Source: an uncultured Lachnospiraceae bacterium (GTDB lineage: Bacteria; Bacillota; Clostridia; Lachnospirales; Lachnospiraceae). Taken from it: a stretch of 64,000 nucleotides of DNA. Each line of letters starts with the position of its first letter. Position 1 is the stretch's first letter. The stretch is taken from NCBI GenBank assembly GCA_947172705.1, contig CAMWCA010000001.1, positions 186,001 through 250,000 of the forward strand, written 5' to 3'. The position numbers were made by a program, and so were the translations under genes. This document shows, piece by piece, positions 53,990 through 64,000 of this stretch. The notes below the pieces were generated by a model. That model was given only the letters and a program-made list of their open reading frames with translations, was not told the DNA's origin and made no database searches.

Positions 53990-55180
53990 ATGGAAGAATA
54001 CCAAAGGGTTTATGCCCGGATTGATCTGGATGCCATAAGAAGCAATATGGAACATATGAAGGAAAATTTGAAGCCTGAAACTAAAATCATGGCAGTGATC
54101 AAGACAGACGGTTATGGTCACGGAGCTGTACCCATTGCAAGGGAACTGGAAAAGCTGGATTATCTTTACGGTTTTGCCGTTGCCACGGCGGAAGAGGCAT
54201 GCGCCCTTCGCAAGGAAGGCATTGCCAGACCGATTCTAATTCTTGGTTATACCTTCCCATACAGCTATGAGAAAATGATACAGGAGGAGATTTCCCTTGC
54301 AGTGTTTCGCCGGGATACCCTGGAAGCCCTTTCTCATGCTGTAAAGAGACTGGAGCAGAGAGGAATTCACCAAAAAGCAAAGGTGCATATTAAGGTGGAT
54401 ACCGGAATGAGCCGGATCGGAGTCAGACCGGATCAGGAAGGTCTTTCTTTCGTGGAGAGCGCCTTTGAAACGCCGGGTATTGAGGTGGAGGGTATTTTTA
54501 CACACTTTGCAAGGGCGGATGAGACAGACAAAACATCGGCAAAACAGCAGATCGCGGTATTTCAGCAGTTCATAGAACAGATCCGGGAAAAAACCGGCAG
54601 GGAAATTCCCATCAGGCACTGTTCTAACAGCGCGGGAATCGTGGAGCTTCCTGAGGCAAATATGGATCTTGTGAGGGCCGGGATTACCCTTTATGGCTTA
54701 TGGCCGTCGCCACAGGTGAGAAAAGATATTGTGTCTCTTACGCCGGTAATGAGCCTTTACAGTACCATTGTATATGTGAAGGAAATTGAAGCAGGGGTTT
54801 CGGTAAGCTACGGGGGAACCTTTACCGCATCCCAAAGCATGCGGATAGCTACGGTTCCGGTGGGTTATGGAGACGGCTATCCCAGAGGATTGTCAGGAAA
54901 AGGATTTGTGCTGGTGCATGGGAGGAAAGCGCCTGTTCTGGGCCGGGTATGCATGGATCAGTTTATGATAGATGTGACGGGGATTCCCGAAGCAGCAGAA
55001 GGGGATCGGGTGACGCTGATCGGATGTGATGGGCAGGAGCGAATCACAATGGAGCTGCTGGGAGAGATGTCGGGCAGATTTAACTATGAATTTGCATGCG
55101 GCATTGGAAAACGGGTTCCCAGGGTTTATGTAAAGAACGGAAAAGTTCTGCATCCCAAAGAAAGGGATCAGGATTTTTAA
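53990..55180 (+). CDS. alr: Alanine racemase
   Basis: PLP enzyme interconverting L- and D-alanine for peptidoglycan. 396 aa. PLP lysine in MAVIKTDGYGHGAVP, HIKVDTGMSRIGV, the catalytic Tyr region VSYGGTF, VPVGYGDGYPRGLSGKG and the C-terminal beta domain with RVCMDQFMIDVT. RBS AGGAG inside the end of nnr. The order nnr-alr-mazF resembles the alr-ndoA neighbourhood of other Firmicutes. Confidence 0.97.
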   Translation: MEEYQRVYARIDLDAIRSNMEHMKENLKPETKIMAVIKTDGYGHGAVPIARELEKLDYLYGFAVATAEEACALRKEGIARPILILGYTFPYSYEKMIQEEISLAVFRRDTLEALSHAVKRLEQRGIHQKAKVHIKVDTGMSRIGVRPDQEGLSFVESAFETPGIEVEGIFTHFARADETDKTSAKQQIAVFQQFIEQIREKTGREIPIRHCSNSAGIVELPEANMDLVRAGITLYGLWPSPQVRKDIVSLTPVMSLYSTIVYVKEIEAGVSVSYGGTFTASQSMRIATVPVGYGDGYPRGLSGKGFVLVHGRKAPVLGRVCMDQFMIDVTGIPEAAEGDRVTLIGCDGQERITMELLGEMSGRFNYEFACGIGKRVPRVYVKNGKVLHPKERDQDF

Positions 55181-55264
55181 CTGCATCTGAATACCTTCTG
55201 ACAATACGGTTATACTATTTATCAACATAAAAAGATCCTATTGAAATGAAGGGTGTGTGAAAAG

Positions 55265-55612
55265 GTGAGAAGAGGGGACATTTATTATGCAGATTTAAGA
55301 CCTGTGGTGGGCTCGGAGCAGGGAGGCGTCAGACCTGTACTGATCATACAGAACGATGTGGGGAACAGACACAGCCCTACCGTGATCTGTGCGGCGATCA
55401 CGTCGAAAATGAATAAGGCAAAGCTGCCTACCCATATAGAGCTGAGTTCCGGAAAGTATGATATGGTAAAGGATTCCGTCATTTTATTGGAGCAGCTGCG
55501 CACCATTGACAAAACCCGTTTAAAAGATAAGGTGTGCCACCTTGACGCGGGAATTATGAAACAGGTGAATCATGGGCTTATGGTCAGCCTGGAGCTGGGT
55601 ACATATATGTAA
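55265..55612 (+). CDS. mazF: MazF/PemK-type endoribonuclease toxin
   Basis: 115 aa mRNA interferase of the NdoA type: [53 protein letters not shown] and [13 protein letters not shown] with the conserved Arg and Thr of the active site. The start may be GTG 55265, with AAGGGTG nine bases upstream, or GTG 55253, four codons earlier. No antitoxin gene precedes it: only 72-84 bases separate it from alr. Possibly the antitoxin is elsewhere or lost. Confidence 0.92.
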   Translation: MRRGDIYYADLRPVVGSEQGGVRPVLIIQNDVGNRHSPTVICAAITSKMNKAKLPTHIELSSGKYDMVKDSVILLEQLRTIDKTRLKDKVCHLDAGIMKQVNHGLMVSLELGTYM

Positions 55613-55643
55613 ACCGATGGAAGGCTCCGGAAAGCGGCAAAAC

Positions 55644-55672
55644 TTGACGATAAGAACAGGAAATGATATAGT
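55644..55672 (+). promoter_or_regulatory. SigA promoter of the CNNM/CBS gene
   Basis: TTGACG (55644-55649), 17-bp spacer, TATAGT (55667-55672), 32 bases before the start codon. Confidence 0.8.
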
Positions 55673-55704
55673 CTATCTTGATATTTACAAAAGGAGATGA
55701 AGAA

Positions 55705-57111
55705 ATGGACGACGATGGTCCAATGGCAAGTTATATGTTTTTTCTGATATTGCTTTTGACTGACGCCCTTTTTTACGGATTTGGCGCGGCGGTGAAGGAA
55801 CTGAGCGCAAAGGAGTTGTCTGAGCAGGTGGAAAACACCGGAAGCAAAAAGGCAAAACGTCTTTACGAAATTGCAGTCAGGCCGGAGCAATATATCAATA
55901 CCGTTCAATTGGTGGTGACCCTGGTCAATCTGGTGATGGGAGGATTTTTTTTAAGGGTATTAAGCAGAGTGGCTGGAGAACTGATTGAAAAAGAGATTTT
56001 TCAGCGGTTTTCTGACAGGGTGATTGCGCCCGCAGCAGTTTCGGCGATAGGGCTGCTTTTTGCGGGAGGGGTGTTGCTGTACATATTGCTTACCTTTGGC
56101 GTGCTTATTCCCAAGAGACTGGGGGCGCGTTATGCGGAACAATGGTCTTATACCTGTATCAATCCCATTTACCACATTACCCGGATTTTCAGCCCTGTAA
56201 CGGGGCTTGTGTCTGTGACGGCAAAAGGAGTTTTGCGTTTGGTGGGAATCCATACAGATGAAAATACCGAAGATGTCACGGAGGAAGAGATCATTTCCAT
56301 GGTGAATGAGGGACATGAGCAGGGGGTTCTCCTGGCAACGGAAGCGGAAATGATCACCAATATTTTTGAATTCGGCGATAAGGAAGCCAAGGATATTATG
56401 ACCCACAGATCCAGTATTCTTGCCATGGACAGGAATATGACGCTGGGAGAAGCGCTTGATTATATGTTAAGCGAGAGTAAAAGCAGATTTCCTGTGTTTG
56501 ATGAGAATATTGACAACATTATAGGAATTCTGCATTTCAGGGACGCTATGCGGAGCCACAGGGAAGAAGGGAATATGGATCGCCCTATCGGGGAGATCGA
56601 AGGCCTGGTGCGGGAAACCATGTATGTGCCTGAAACCAAAAATATCGATGTGCTTTTTCAAACCATGCAGCATACCAAAACCCAGATGGTGATCGTGGTG
56701 GATGAGTATGGACAGACCACAGGGCTGATCGCCATGGAAGATATTCTGGAAGAGATCGTAGGAAATATTATGGATGAATACGATGAGGAGGAGGAGCATA
56801 TTGAGGAGACCGGAAATGCAGATGAATACATCATAGAAGGAATCACCCCGCTTGAAGAATTGGAGGAGCGGTTTAAAATCCACTTTAAGGAAGAAGAATT
56901 TGAGACCCTGAACGGCTTCCTGATTTCCAAAATGGACAAGATTCCTGAGGAGGAAGAGGATTTTGCAATTGATATTGAAGGTTATCATTTTAAGATCTGG
57001 GAGGTGAAAAACCGCATGATCAAAAGTGTGCTTGTGACAAAGCTTCCGGAACATAAAAATGAGGATGAGACACGGGCAGTCAAAAAGAAAGAAGAAAACG
57101 AACTACTGTAA
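55705..57111 (+). CDS. CNNM/HlyC-CorC family membrane protein with CBS pair
   Basis: 468 aa. N-terminal CNNM transmembrane domain with about three hydrophobic helices (residues ~5-30, ~65-90, ~110-145), a CBS pair ([40 protein letters not shown], then [20 protein letters not shown]) and a C-terminal CorC_HlyC domain. Relatives are Mg2+ or Co2+ efflux or transport proteins; the old name hemolysin is misleading. The start is ATG 55705 after AAGGAG, not the TTG at 55678. yebC begins 14 bases later. Confidence 0.93.
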   Translation: MDDDGPMASYMFFLILLLTDALFYGFGAAVKELSAKELSEQVENTGSKKAKRLYEIAVRPEQYINTVQLVVTLVNLVMGGFFLRVLSRVAGELIEKEIFQRFSDRVIAPAAVSAIGLLFAGGVLLYILLTFGVLIPKRLGARYAEQWSYTCINPIYHITRIFSPVTGLVSVTAKGVLRLVGIHTDENTEDVTEEEIISMVNEGHEQGVLLATEAEMITNIFEFGDKEAKDIMTHRSSILAMDRNMTLGEALDYMLSESKSRFPVFDENIDNIIGILHFRDAMRSHREEGNMDRPIGEIEGLVRETMYVPETKNIDVLFQTMQHTKTQMVIVVDEYGQTTGLIAMEDILEEIVGNIMDEYDEEEEHIEETGNADEYIIEGITPLEELEERFKIHFKEEEFETLNGFLISKMDKIPEEEEDFAIDIEGYHFKIWEVKNRMIKSVLVTKLPEHKNEDETRAVKKKEENELL

Positions 57112-57125
57112 AAGGAGAAAAGAAG

Positions 57126-57854
57126 ATGTCAGGACATTCAAAATTTGCAAATATAAAGCATAAAAAAGAAAAAAATGATGCGGCTAAGGGAAAGATCTTT
57201 ACCATTCTGGGAAGAGAAATTGCAGTGGCAGTAAAAGAAGGAGGACCGGACCCGGCAAATAATTCAAAGCTGGCGCAGGTTATTGCAAAAGCAAAATCCA
57301 ATAATATGCCCAATGATACCATTGAGAGAGGCATTAAAAAAGCCGCAGGAGATGCGGGAAGCGTTAATTATAAGTATATTACCTATGAAGGCTATGGTCC
57401 TAACGGTATTGCCATTATCGTGGATGCCCTGACGGATAATCAGAACAGAACGGCGGCAAACGTTCGGAACGCTTTTACCAAGGGCTACGGAAATGTAGGG
57501 ACGCCGGGATGTGTTTCCTTCATGTTTGACAAGAAAGGTCAGATCATTATTGATAAGGAAGAATTTGAAGGAGACTCAGATGAGCTTATGATGCTTGCCC
57601 TGGACGCCGGCGCTGAGGATTTTACGGAGGAAGAGGACAGCTATGAGGTGATCACGGCTCCCGACGACTTCGATCAGGTATTGAAGGCGCTGCAGGAGGA
57701 AAATATTCCCATGGCATCTGCAGAGGTGACCATGATTCCGCAGAATTATGTGGAGCTTACGGATGAGACGGCGGTAAAAAATTTACAGAAGATACTGGAT
57801 CTTTTGGATGAAGACGATGATGTACAGGCGGTATATCACAACTGGGATGAATAA
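57126..57854 (+). CDS. yebC: YebC/PmpR family protein
   Basis: 242 aa, full length. Family opening [20 protein letters not shown], then [43 protein letters not shown] and the C-terminal DxxEDFxxxED region. Long annotated as a transcriptional regulator; more recent work on the family supports a role on ribosomes in translating proline-rich stretches. RBS AAAGGAG. Its stop overlaps the next gene by eight bases. Confidence 0.96.
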   Translation: MSGHSKFANIKHKKEKNDAAKGKIFTILGREIAVAVKEGGPDPANNSKLAQVIAKAKSNNMPNDTIERGIKKAAGDAGSVNYKYITYEGYGPNGIAIIVDALTDNQNRTAANVRNAFTKGYGNVGTPGCVSFMFDKKGQIIIDKEEFEGDSDELMMLALDAGAEDFTEEEDSYEVITAPDDFDQVLKALQEENIPMASAEVTMIPQNYVELTDETAVKNLQKILDLLDEDDDVQAVYHNWDE

Positions 57855-58959
57855 ACAAAAAAGAGGACTGCTGTTTTTTTCAGGGGTCGTATTGATTATA
57901 TGCAGCCGAATATTGTTTTTTTTCTTTGCCGGATTAGAAGTGGAAGATACATATGGCTATTTTGAGCAGGCAATGATACGCACAGGAAAAACAGAATTTG
58001 TTTTTTCTTCGGGGCTTTCCTATGCATTTACCCATGCATTGTCAGTTGTACTGCGTTTTGTGGGAAATCGCCATTTCATGGCGGGGCTGTGGCAGATGTT
58101 GCTGCAGATTCTGTGGATGAGTCTGTTTTTGGAGGGAACCGGTAAGCTTCTTGGAAGAGCGGCAGGCTTTGTCTCTTCCCTGACGCTTATGCTTTCCCCA
58201 TGGATCTTCAAATCGGTTTTTGTAATTACACCGGAAAATTATTTTATGCTCTATGCGGCTTTCGTTTTGGTGCTGCTGGGGCATTATGCCAAAGCGGCAA
58301 AGGAGAAGGGATGGAGGGAGAACTTTCCGGGAAGACTGTATCTGGCAGCAGTCGGAGGGCTGCTTGGTCTTTTATGTATCTGGAGTTATCTGGGTTGGGT
58401 CTTATTTTTCATTTGTATTTATTTGCAGGTGAAAAATTACAGGCATTGGAAAGGGAAAACCATAGATCGTGAGCGCATGATGGGAGCGGCGGCGCAGGGC
58501 GTCAGAGTGTTGTTTTGGTTTTTAGCCGGCATCCTCGCATGCTTAATGAGGTATACGGCGTTTACAGGGCTGCCCATCCTGGGGCAGCTTGATTGGTGGA
58601 GAAGTTATCTGACGGATATTCACAGTCAGGGGCAGGAGATCAGCGGTTTACTCACCTTGTGGCTGATTACCGCTTTCGGGGCAGGTGTCATATGCCGCCG
58701 GGTAAGTGAGAAACATGAGAAACCGGAAGAAGAGGAAATGATCATGGAAGAAACGGCAGTGGAAGAAAGGAAAGGATTACAGGAGACGGCAGAGAAGGAC
58801 GGCAATGCCGAAAAAGAGCAGGCAAAGGTAAAACTGCTGGACAATCCCCTTCCGGTACCCAAAAAACATGTAAAAAAGGAAATTGCTTTTGACATAGAAG
58901 ACGTAAAAATGGAATTTGACATTTCCGTCAGCGAGGATGATGATTTTGACATATCCTAG
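57847..58959 (+). CDS. Polytopic membrane protein, possibly glycosyltransferase-like
   Basis: 370 aa, not recognised with certainty. About eight hydrophobic helices up to residue ~290 ([56 protein letters not shown]), then a ~80-residue acidic cytosolic tail ([17 protein letters not shown]). A short acidic loop after TM1 ([13 protein letters not shown]) resembles the Asp/Glu-bearing first loop of GT39/PMT-type glycosyltransferases, but the family is not secure. It starts inside the end of yebC, so the two are coupled. Confidence 0.75.
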   Translation: MNKQKRGLLFFSGVVLIICSRILFFFFAGLEVEDTYGYFEQAMIRTGKTEFVFSSGLSYAFTHALSVVLRFVGNRHFMAGLWQMLLQILWMSLFLEGTGKLLGRAAGFVSSLTLMLSPWIFKSVFVITPENYFMLYAAFVLVLLGHYAKAAKEKGWRENFPGRLYLAAVGGLLGLLCIWSYLGWVLFFICIYLQVKNYRHWKGKTIDRERMMGAAAQGVRVLFWFLAGILACLMRYTAFTGLPILGQLDWWRSYLTDIHSQGQEISGLLTLWLITAFGAGVICRRVSEKHEKPEEEEMIMEETAVEERKGLQETAEKDGNAEKEQAKVKLLDNPLPVPKKHVKKEIAFDIEDVKMEFDISVSEDDDFDIS

Positions 58960-59000
58960 CAGAGAATGCATAAAAAAACAGACTGGAAACATACTAAAAG

Positions 59001-59026
59001 GGACTGCTTTAAGCAGTTCTTTTTTG
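59001..59026 (+). terminator. Terminator before tepA
   Basis: GGACTGCTT (59001-59009) pairs with AAGCAGTTC (59011-59019), with a G-U pair and a tight TTTA loop in practice, followed by TTTTTT. Confidence 0.85.
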
Positions 59027-59061
59027 CGTTATGCATTATAAACAGGGAAAGGAAAAAGGGT

Positions 59062-59766
59062 ATGTCAGGAAAGAAGATAGAAGAGGAAAAGCATAGAAAC
59101 GAGCGTATTGAAGAAACCGGACAGGTCACGCTGGACAAAAACGGTAAATCCCACACCATTCATCTGATCTCTGTGATTGGGGAAGTGGAGGGACATGAAA
59201 ACCTTGGAAATAACTCAAAAACCACAAAGTATGAGCATGTGCTTCCGGAGCTGGCGGCAATTGAGGACAGCAGCGATATTGACGGGGTGTTGATTCTGCT
59301 CAATACCATGGGCGGAGATGTGGAAGCGGGGCTTGCCATTGCGGAAATGATAGCCTCCCTGAGTAAGCCTACCGTATCCCTTGTTCTGGGAGGAAGCCAT
59401 TCTATTGGAGTGCCTATTGCCGTCAGCACGGATTATTCTTACATTGTGCCCACCGGAACAATGGTGATCCATCCGGTAAGGATGAACGGAATGGTAATTG
59501 GCGTTCCCCAGACCTTTGATTATTTTCGACAGATTCAGAACAGAATTACAGGATTTGTGTGCAGCCACTGTAAAATAACCAAAAGTCGGTTTGAGGAACT
59601 GATGATGGAGACAGGCGTTCTGACCAAAGATGTAGGGACGATTCTGGTAGGCGAGGAGGCAGTATCCCAGGGGATTATCAATGAAACCGGGGGAATCCGG
59701 GAGGCAATGGAGAAGCTTCACAGTCTGATCGGCAAAAGGAAGAAAAACAACGAGAAAAACAAATAA
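59062..59766 (+). CDS. TepA/ClpP-like serine protease (translocation-enhancing protein family)
   Basis: 234 aa of the ClpP-crotonase fold. LLNTMGGDVEAGLAIAEMI, catalytic Ser in LGGSHSIGVPIAVSTD and His in MVIHPVRMNG; the third residue lies in the C-terminal half. The charged N-terminal tail lacks a signal peptide. Relatives sit beside ftsK/spoIIIE in many Clostridia, as here. The start at 59062 is set by AAAGGA eight bases upstream; the in-frame start at 58966 lies before the terminator. Confidence 0.88.
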   Translation: MSGKKIEEEKHRNERIEETGQVTLDKNGKSHTIHLISVIGEVEGHENLGNNSKTTKYEHVLPELAAIEDSSDIDGVLILLNTMGGDVEAGLAIAEMIASLSKPTVSLVLGGSHSIGVPIAVSTDYSYIVPTGTMVIHPVRMNGMVIGVPQTFDYFRQIQNRITGFVCSHCKITKSRFEELMMETGVLTKDVGTILVGEEAVSQGIINETGGIREAMEKLHSLIGKRKKNNEKNK

Positions 59767-59778
59767 AGAAGTTTCTTG

Positions 59779-59807
59779 ATGACAAGGAAAGATGAAAATG
59801 CTATACT
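59779..59807 (+). promoter_or_regulatory. Extended -10 promoter of the ftsK-fhs operon
   Basis: ATGACA (59779-59784), 17-bp spacer, TGC-TATACT (-10 at 59802-59807). Confidence 0.75.
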
Positions 59808-59854
59808 ATATAAGATTATGTAAGTATCCGTAAGGTGCTGAAAGGGTTTTTAGT

Positions 59855-62506
59855 ATGGCGCAGGCAAGGAAAAACAGTACCGGCAGAGGCAGTTCGAGCG
59901 CCGGTAAAAGAAATTCAGGAAGAGGAAATAATCAGCGCAGAACCACCAATTCGCGCAATCATAAAAGTGAACCAATGGATGTGGCAATCAGAAATGAAAT
60001 TATTTTGATTGCCCTGTTTGCGGTAGCCGTCTTTTTGTTTTTATGTAATTTTGGGATTGCAGGAGTAATGGGAAATACCGTAAGCGATGTGATGTTCGGC
60101 ATTTTCGGATTGACGGCGTATATTATGCCCCTGGCGTTGTTTTTCATGATTGCTTTTGGGATGGTAAACAGCGGCAGTTCGATTGCGGCGCGTAAGCTGG
60201 TGGCAGGAGTGCTTCTGTTTCTGATCGCAGGGATTTTGTGTGAATTGTTTTCCGGCGCTATGGATGGAGTGGAAAGCTATCAGGCGGCGGAAATTTATTT
60301 CAGATGCAGTGAAAATCACAGCGGAGGAGGCGTGCTTGCAGGCTCTCTCGCCTATTTTTGCCATCATTTCATGGGGATGATCGGTACCATATTAATTCTT
60401 TTGGTAATTGCCATTATTTCTATTGTAATTTTAACGGAAAAGTCTTTTGTATCAGGGGTTAAGTCCGGGGGAAGAAAGGTTTATGAACGCTCCAGGGAAG
60501 ATGCCGCTTATCGAAGAGAGAGGGCGGAGCTTCGCCGCAGGGAGCAGGAAGAGGAAAGAAAACGCAGAGAAGAGGAAAAGAAACTTAGGGAAGAAGAGCG
60601 GGAAAATGAAAAGATCCTTCGTATGGATAAAAAAATTACAGGTGTTATGATGGATACGACCCTGACGGAACGGGAAGAGGTCAGATATAAGGAAAGAGAC
60701 GATATTCATGAAATCAACCTGACAGATTTTGAAGAGCAGATCGAACAGGTGAAACCGGAGGAGATGCAGGAAAAAGAAGAGGAATTTGATTTCCATCAGA
60801 TCAGAATCAACAGCGCTTATCTGGAGGAGGAAGAAGGAAATGATGAACTCTCCGAGATCACAGAGCTTTATGCGGAAGAAGAAACCCCAGAACCGGTTTA
60901 TGAAAAAACCCCAGTGGAAAATGAAAAAATCAGAGCTTATGTAAAGGAGAAGAAGGGAAGCTCAGATGCGGTTGAAAACACCAATGTACAAAGAACCCCT
61001 GCCGTTCAGGAGCAGCCCCAAAGGGAGCGTCCTAAAAAATACATATTTCCTCCTATCAGTAAGCTGGTAAAGGGAGCAGGAAAAGCAGGGGGAGATTCGG
61101 CACGGGAATTAAAGGAAACGGCAATGCGTCTTCAACAGACGCTGCAGACCTTTGGCGTCCGTGTTACCATTACAGACATCAGCCAGGGACCTGCCGTAAC
61201 CAGGTTTGAATTGCAGCCGGAGCAGGGGGTCAAGGTGAGCAAGATCGTAGGGCTGACCGATGATATTAAGCTGAATCTTGCCGCTACAGATATTCGAATT
61301 GAAGCCCCTATTCCCGGAAAAGCGGCAGTGGGCATTGAGGTGCCCAATAAGGAAAATACAGCGGTGGCGCTGCGGGATCTGCTGGAAAGCAAAGAATTTA
61401 AGGAATTTCCTTCCAATCTTGCTTTTGCAGTGGGAAAAGACATTGGAGGTAAGGTGGTGGTGACGGACATCGCTAAAATGCCTCATATGCTGATTGCGGG
61501 GGCAACAGGCTCCGGTAAATCCGTTTGTATCAATACCCTGATTATGAGTATTTTATATAAGGCACACCCGGATGATGTGAAATTGATCATGGTGGACCCC
61601 AAGGTGGTGGAACTAAGCGTTTACAACGGAATTCCTCATCTTTTGATTCCCGTGGTGACAGATCCCAAGAAGGCTTCCGCAGCGCTTCAGTGGGGCGTTA
61701 CGGAAATGACCGACAGATATCAGAAGTTTGCGGATTTTAATGTAAGAGATCTGAAGGGCTACAACAAGAAAGTGGAAGGAATGAAGGAAAAGGGAGATCC
61801 GGAGGCGCCTGCAAAGCTTCCCCAGATTGTAATTATTGTGGATGAGCTTGCGGATCTGATGATGGTTTCCCCGGGAGAGGTGGAGGAATCCATCTGTCGT
61901 CTGGCACAGCTTGCAAGAGCTGCGGGAATCCATCTGATCATTGCCACCCAGCGCCCGTCTGTGGATGTTATTACGGGATTGATCAAGGCAAATATGCCAA
62001 GCCGGGTGGCATTCAGTGTGTCCAGCGGCGTGGATTCCAGAACCATTTTGGATATGAACGGAGCAGAGAAGCTGTTGGGGAAAGGCGACATGCTCTTTTA
62101 CCCCCAAGGTTACAGCAAGCCTGCAAGAGTACAGGGAGCTTTTGTGTCGGATAAGGAAGTGGCGGACGTGGTGGAGTTTTTAAAAAACCAGGCGCTGGGA
62201 AACATTTATGATGCCGACATTCAGGAAAAGATATCCACCTGCGGCGGAGGCAGCGGCGCAGCGGGAGGTTCGGAAGGGTCAGAACGTGACCCCCATTTTG
62301 TGGATGCCGCCAGGTTTATTATAGAAAAAGATAAGGCTTCTATCGGAATGCTGCAGAGGGTCTTTAAGATCGGCTTCAACCGTGCGGCGAGGATTATGGA
62401 TCAGCTTTGCGAAGCCGGCGTGGTGGGGGAAGAGGAGGGAACCAAACCCCGCAAGGTGCTTATGAGCGAAGACGAGTTTGAACAGTTTATTGAGGAGTCG
62501 CTGTAA
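59855..62506 (+). CDS. FtsK/SpoIIIE family DNA translocase
   Basis: 883-aa septal DNA pump. A basic Ser/Gly/Asn-rich tail (1-40), four or so transmembrane helices (~48-195), a highly charged coiled-coil linker (~200-385), then the alpha/beta motor with Walker [10 protein letters not shown] (~residue 550), Walker [14 protein letters not shown] and [20 protein letters not shown], and a C-terminal gamma winged helix ([20 protein letters not shown]) that reads chromosome polarity. It could be the vegetative FtsK or the sporulation SpoIIIE; sequence alone does not decide. fhs follows after 16 bases. Confidence 0.95.
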   Translation: MAQARKNSTGRGSSSAGKRNSGRGNNQRRTTNSRNHKSEPMDVAIRNEIILIALFAVAVFLFLCNFGIAGVMGNTVSDVMFGIFGLTAYIMPLALFFMIAFGMVNSGSSIAARKLVAGVLLFLIAGILCELFSGAMDGVESYQAAEIYFRCSENHSGGGVLAGSLAYFCHHFMGMIGTILILLVIAIISIVILTEKSFVSGVKSGGRKVYERSREDAAYRRERAELRRREQEEERKRREEEKKLREEERENEKILRMDKKITGVMMDTTLTEREEVRYKERDDIHEINLTDFEEQIEQVKPEEMQEKEEEFDFHQIRINSAYLEEEEGNDELSEITELYAEEETPEPVYEKTPVENEKIRAYVKEKKGSSDAVENTNVQRTPAVQEQPQRERPKKYIFPPISKLVKGAGKAGGDSARELKETAMRLQQTLQTFGVRVTITDISQGPAVTRFELQPEQGVKVSKIVGLTDDIKLNLAATDIRIEAPIPGKAAVGIEVPNKENTAVALRDLLESKEFKEFPSNLAFAVGKDIGGKVVVTDIAKMPHMLIAGATGSGKSVCINTLIMSILYKAHPDDVKLIMVDPKVVELSVYNGIPHLLIPVVTDPKKASAALQWGVTEMTDRYQKFADFNVRDLKGYNKKVEGMKEKGDPEAPAKLPQIVIIVDELADLMMVSPGEVEESICRLAQLARAAGIHLIIATQRPSVDVITGLIKANMPSRVAFSVSSGVDSRTILDMNGAEKLLGKGDMLFYPQGYSKPARVQGAFVSDKEVADVVEFLKNQALGNIYDADIQEKISTCGGGSGAAGGSEGSERDPHFVDAARFIIEKDKASIGMLQRVFKIGFNRAARIMDQLCEAGVVGEEEGTKPRKVLMSEDEFEQFIEESL

Positions 62507-62522
62507 AACAGGAGGATGTAGC

Positions 62523-64000
62523 ATGAAGACGGATATTCAAATTGCACAGGACGCGGAGCTGCTGCCCATTGCGGAGGTGGCGGAAAAACTTCAGATTCCG
62601 GCGGAGGAGCTGGAATTATATGGAAAATATAAAGCAAAGCTGTCCGATGGATATTTGGAAAAAATTTCCCAAAATCCTGATGGAAAACTGATTTTGGTAA
62701 CGGCAATTAATCCAACTCCGGCGGGAGAAGGAAAAACTACCACCAGTGTAGGACTGGGACAGGCATTCGGCAAACTGGGCAAAAAGGCAGTGATTGCGTT
62801 GAGAGAGCCTTCACTGGGACCCTGCTTTGGCGTAAAAGGAGGAGCCGCAGGAGGGGGCTATGCCCAGGTGGTTCCCATGGAAGATCTGAATCTTCACTTT
62901 ACAGGAGATTTTCATGCCATTACATCTGCAAATAATTTGCTTGCGGCACTATTGGATAATCACATACAGCAGGGAAACCAGTTAAGGATCGATACAAGAA
63001 GAGTGGTGTGGAAGCGCTGCCTGGATATGAATGACAGAGTCCTGCGCAATATTGTGGTAGGACTGGGAGCCAAAACCGACGGCGTGGTGCGGGAGGATCA
63101 CTTTGTGATTACCGTGGCGTCAGAGATCATGGCGATTCTCTGCCTTGCAGCAGACATGAAGGATTTAAAGGAGCGGCTGGCAAAAATCGTGGTTGCCTAT
63201 AACGATCAGGGGCAGCCGGTATGCGCCCGGGAGTTGAACGCAGTGGGAGCCATGGCGGCGCTTTTAAAGGATGCCATGAAACCGAATCTGATCCAGACCC
63301 TGGAACATACGCCGGCATTGGTTCACGGAGGTCCCTTTGCGAACATTGCCCATGGCTGCAATTCTGTACGTGCCACCAGGGCAGCGCTTAAGATGGCGGA
63401 TTATGTGATCACAGAAGCCGGGTTTGGCGCCGATCTGGGGGCGGAAAAGTTCTTTGATATTAAGTGCAGGATCGCAGGGCTGAAGCCGGATGCCGTGGTT
63501 TTGGTGGCAACCATACGTGCTTTAAAGTATAACGGGGGCATTCCTAAAGCCGGTCTGAGTGAGGAAAATCTGGAGGCGTTGAAAAAAGGAATTGTAAATC
63601 TGGAAAAGCATATTGAAAATCTCCAGAAATACGGTGTCCCGGTGGTGGTGACTTTAAACAGCTTTGTGACTGATACGGAGGAAGAAGTTTCTTTTGTGGA
63701 AAATTTCTGCAAGGAACGGCAATGTGAATTTGCCCTCTCCAGAGTATGGGAGCAGGGAGGAGAAGGCGGGATAGAACTGGCAAAAAAAGTACTTGAAACC
63801 CTTGAGAACAGGGAAAGCCATTTTAAGGTGCTTTATGAGGATGAACTGTCCCTGGAAGAAAAGATTGAAGTGATTGGCAAAGAAATTTACGGAGCGGAAG
63901 GGGTGGATTATGCGCCTCAGGCAAAACGGCAGCTTTCGGAGCTGGAGACCCTTGGATTTGGCAGCCTGCCGGTATGTATGGCAAAAACCCAGTATTCTCT
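62523..64000 (+). CDS. fhs: Formate--tetrahydrofolate ligase (3' end outside window)
   Basis: ATP-dependent synthesis of 10-formyl-tetrahydrofolate, part of one-carbon metabolism and of the Wood-Ljungdahl methyl branch in acetogens. 492 codons are present of the usual ~556; the frame runs off the window edge without a stop. Motifs: P-loop [53 protein letters not shown], and [28 protein letters not shown] eight to nine bases before ATG 62523. Last visible gene of the ftsK operon. Confidence 0.97.
   Translation, partial: MKTDIQIAQDAELLPIAEVAEKLQIPAEELELYGKYKAKLSDGYLEKISQNPDGKLILVTAINPTPAGEGKTTTSVGLGQAFGKLGKKAVIALREPSLGPCFGVKGGAAGGGYAQVVPMEDLNLHFTGDFHAITSANNLLAALLDNHIQQGNQLRIDTRRVVWKRCLDMNDRVLRNIVVGLGAKTDGVVREDHFVITVASEIMAILCLAADMKDLKERLAKIVVAYNDQGQPVCARELNAVGAMAALLKDAMKPNLIQTLEHTPALVHGGPFANIAHGCNSVRATRAALKMADYVITEAGFGADLGAEKFFDIKCRIAGLKPDAVVLVATIRALKYNGGIPKAGLSEENLEALKKGIVNLEKHIENLQKYGVPVVVTLNSFVTDTEEEVSFVENFCKERQCEFALSRVWEQGGEGGIELAKKVLETLENRESHFKVLYEDELSLEEKIEVIGKEIYGAEGVDYAPQAKRQLSELETLGFGSLPVCMAKTQYS

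Overview
This is a 64 kb stretch of a low-to-mid GC Firmicutes chromosome, most likely from a gut Lachnospiraceae (Clostridia). The grounds are AGGAGG-type ribosome binding sites before nearly every gene, clear SigA-type promoters (TTGACA, 17 bp, TATAAT), U-tailed terminators, and gene content: Rex, a class B sortase with BspA-like leucine-rich-repeat surface proteins, a YesM/YesN-type two-component system, CUT1 sugar transport without a local ATPase, an isopropylmalate-synthase-like putative Re-citrate synthase beside isocitrate dehydrogenase, TepA and Fhs. No rRNA, tRNA, CRISPR array, prophage or insertion sequence was seen. The order of housekeeping genes looks like ordinary chromosome, with accessory blocks between.

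Layout. 1-13.5 kb is mostly housekeeping: the 3' part of pheT, an M18 aminopeptidase, queA and a VanZ-like gene; convergent aroF-tyrA; an EF-G paralogue (fusA2 type); an unknown membrane protein; leuS. 13.5-14.7 kb holds three small minus-strand genes of unknown role, one encoding a duplicated Cys/Gly-rich peptide. 14.8-24.5 kb is a cell-surface operon: a class B sortase followed by two very large LRR adhesin-like proteins that share a sorting signal and a membrane-proximal domain. An intracellular subtilase follows.

25.5-28.9 kb is a 2-oxoglutarate supply operon (putative Re-citrate synthase, a GntR regulator, icd), with a palindromic operator on the promoter. The only gene-free stretch over 300 bases (28903-29335) holds a 245-nt near-perfect hairpin and a second, switch-like leader structure.

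29.3-49.0 kb looks like a beta-glucan oligosaccharide locus: a chemoreceptor, a GH94 phosphorylase, a very large phosphorylase-like protein, a GH30 glycosidase, an ABC importer (binding protein and two permeases), a second binding lipoprotein with a sensor kinase and AraC-type response regulator, and a diguanylate cyclase whose sensor is a LacI-type sugar-binding domain. Uptake followed by phosphorolysis would yield glucose-1-phosphate. The substrate is inferred, not proven.

49-64 kb returns to housekeeping: an ABC-F ATPase and Rex expressed from back-to-back promoters, a coiled-coil protein, NAD(P)HX repair enzyme, alanine racemase, a MazF toxin without a visible antitoxin, a CNNM/CBS transporter-like protein, YebC, a membrane protein, TepA, FtsK/SpoIIIE and the 5' part of fhs.
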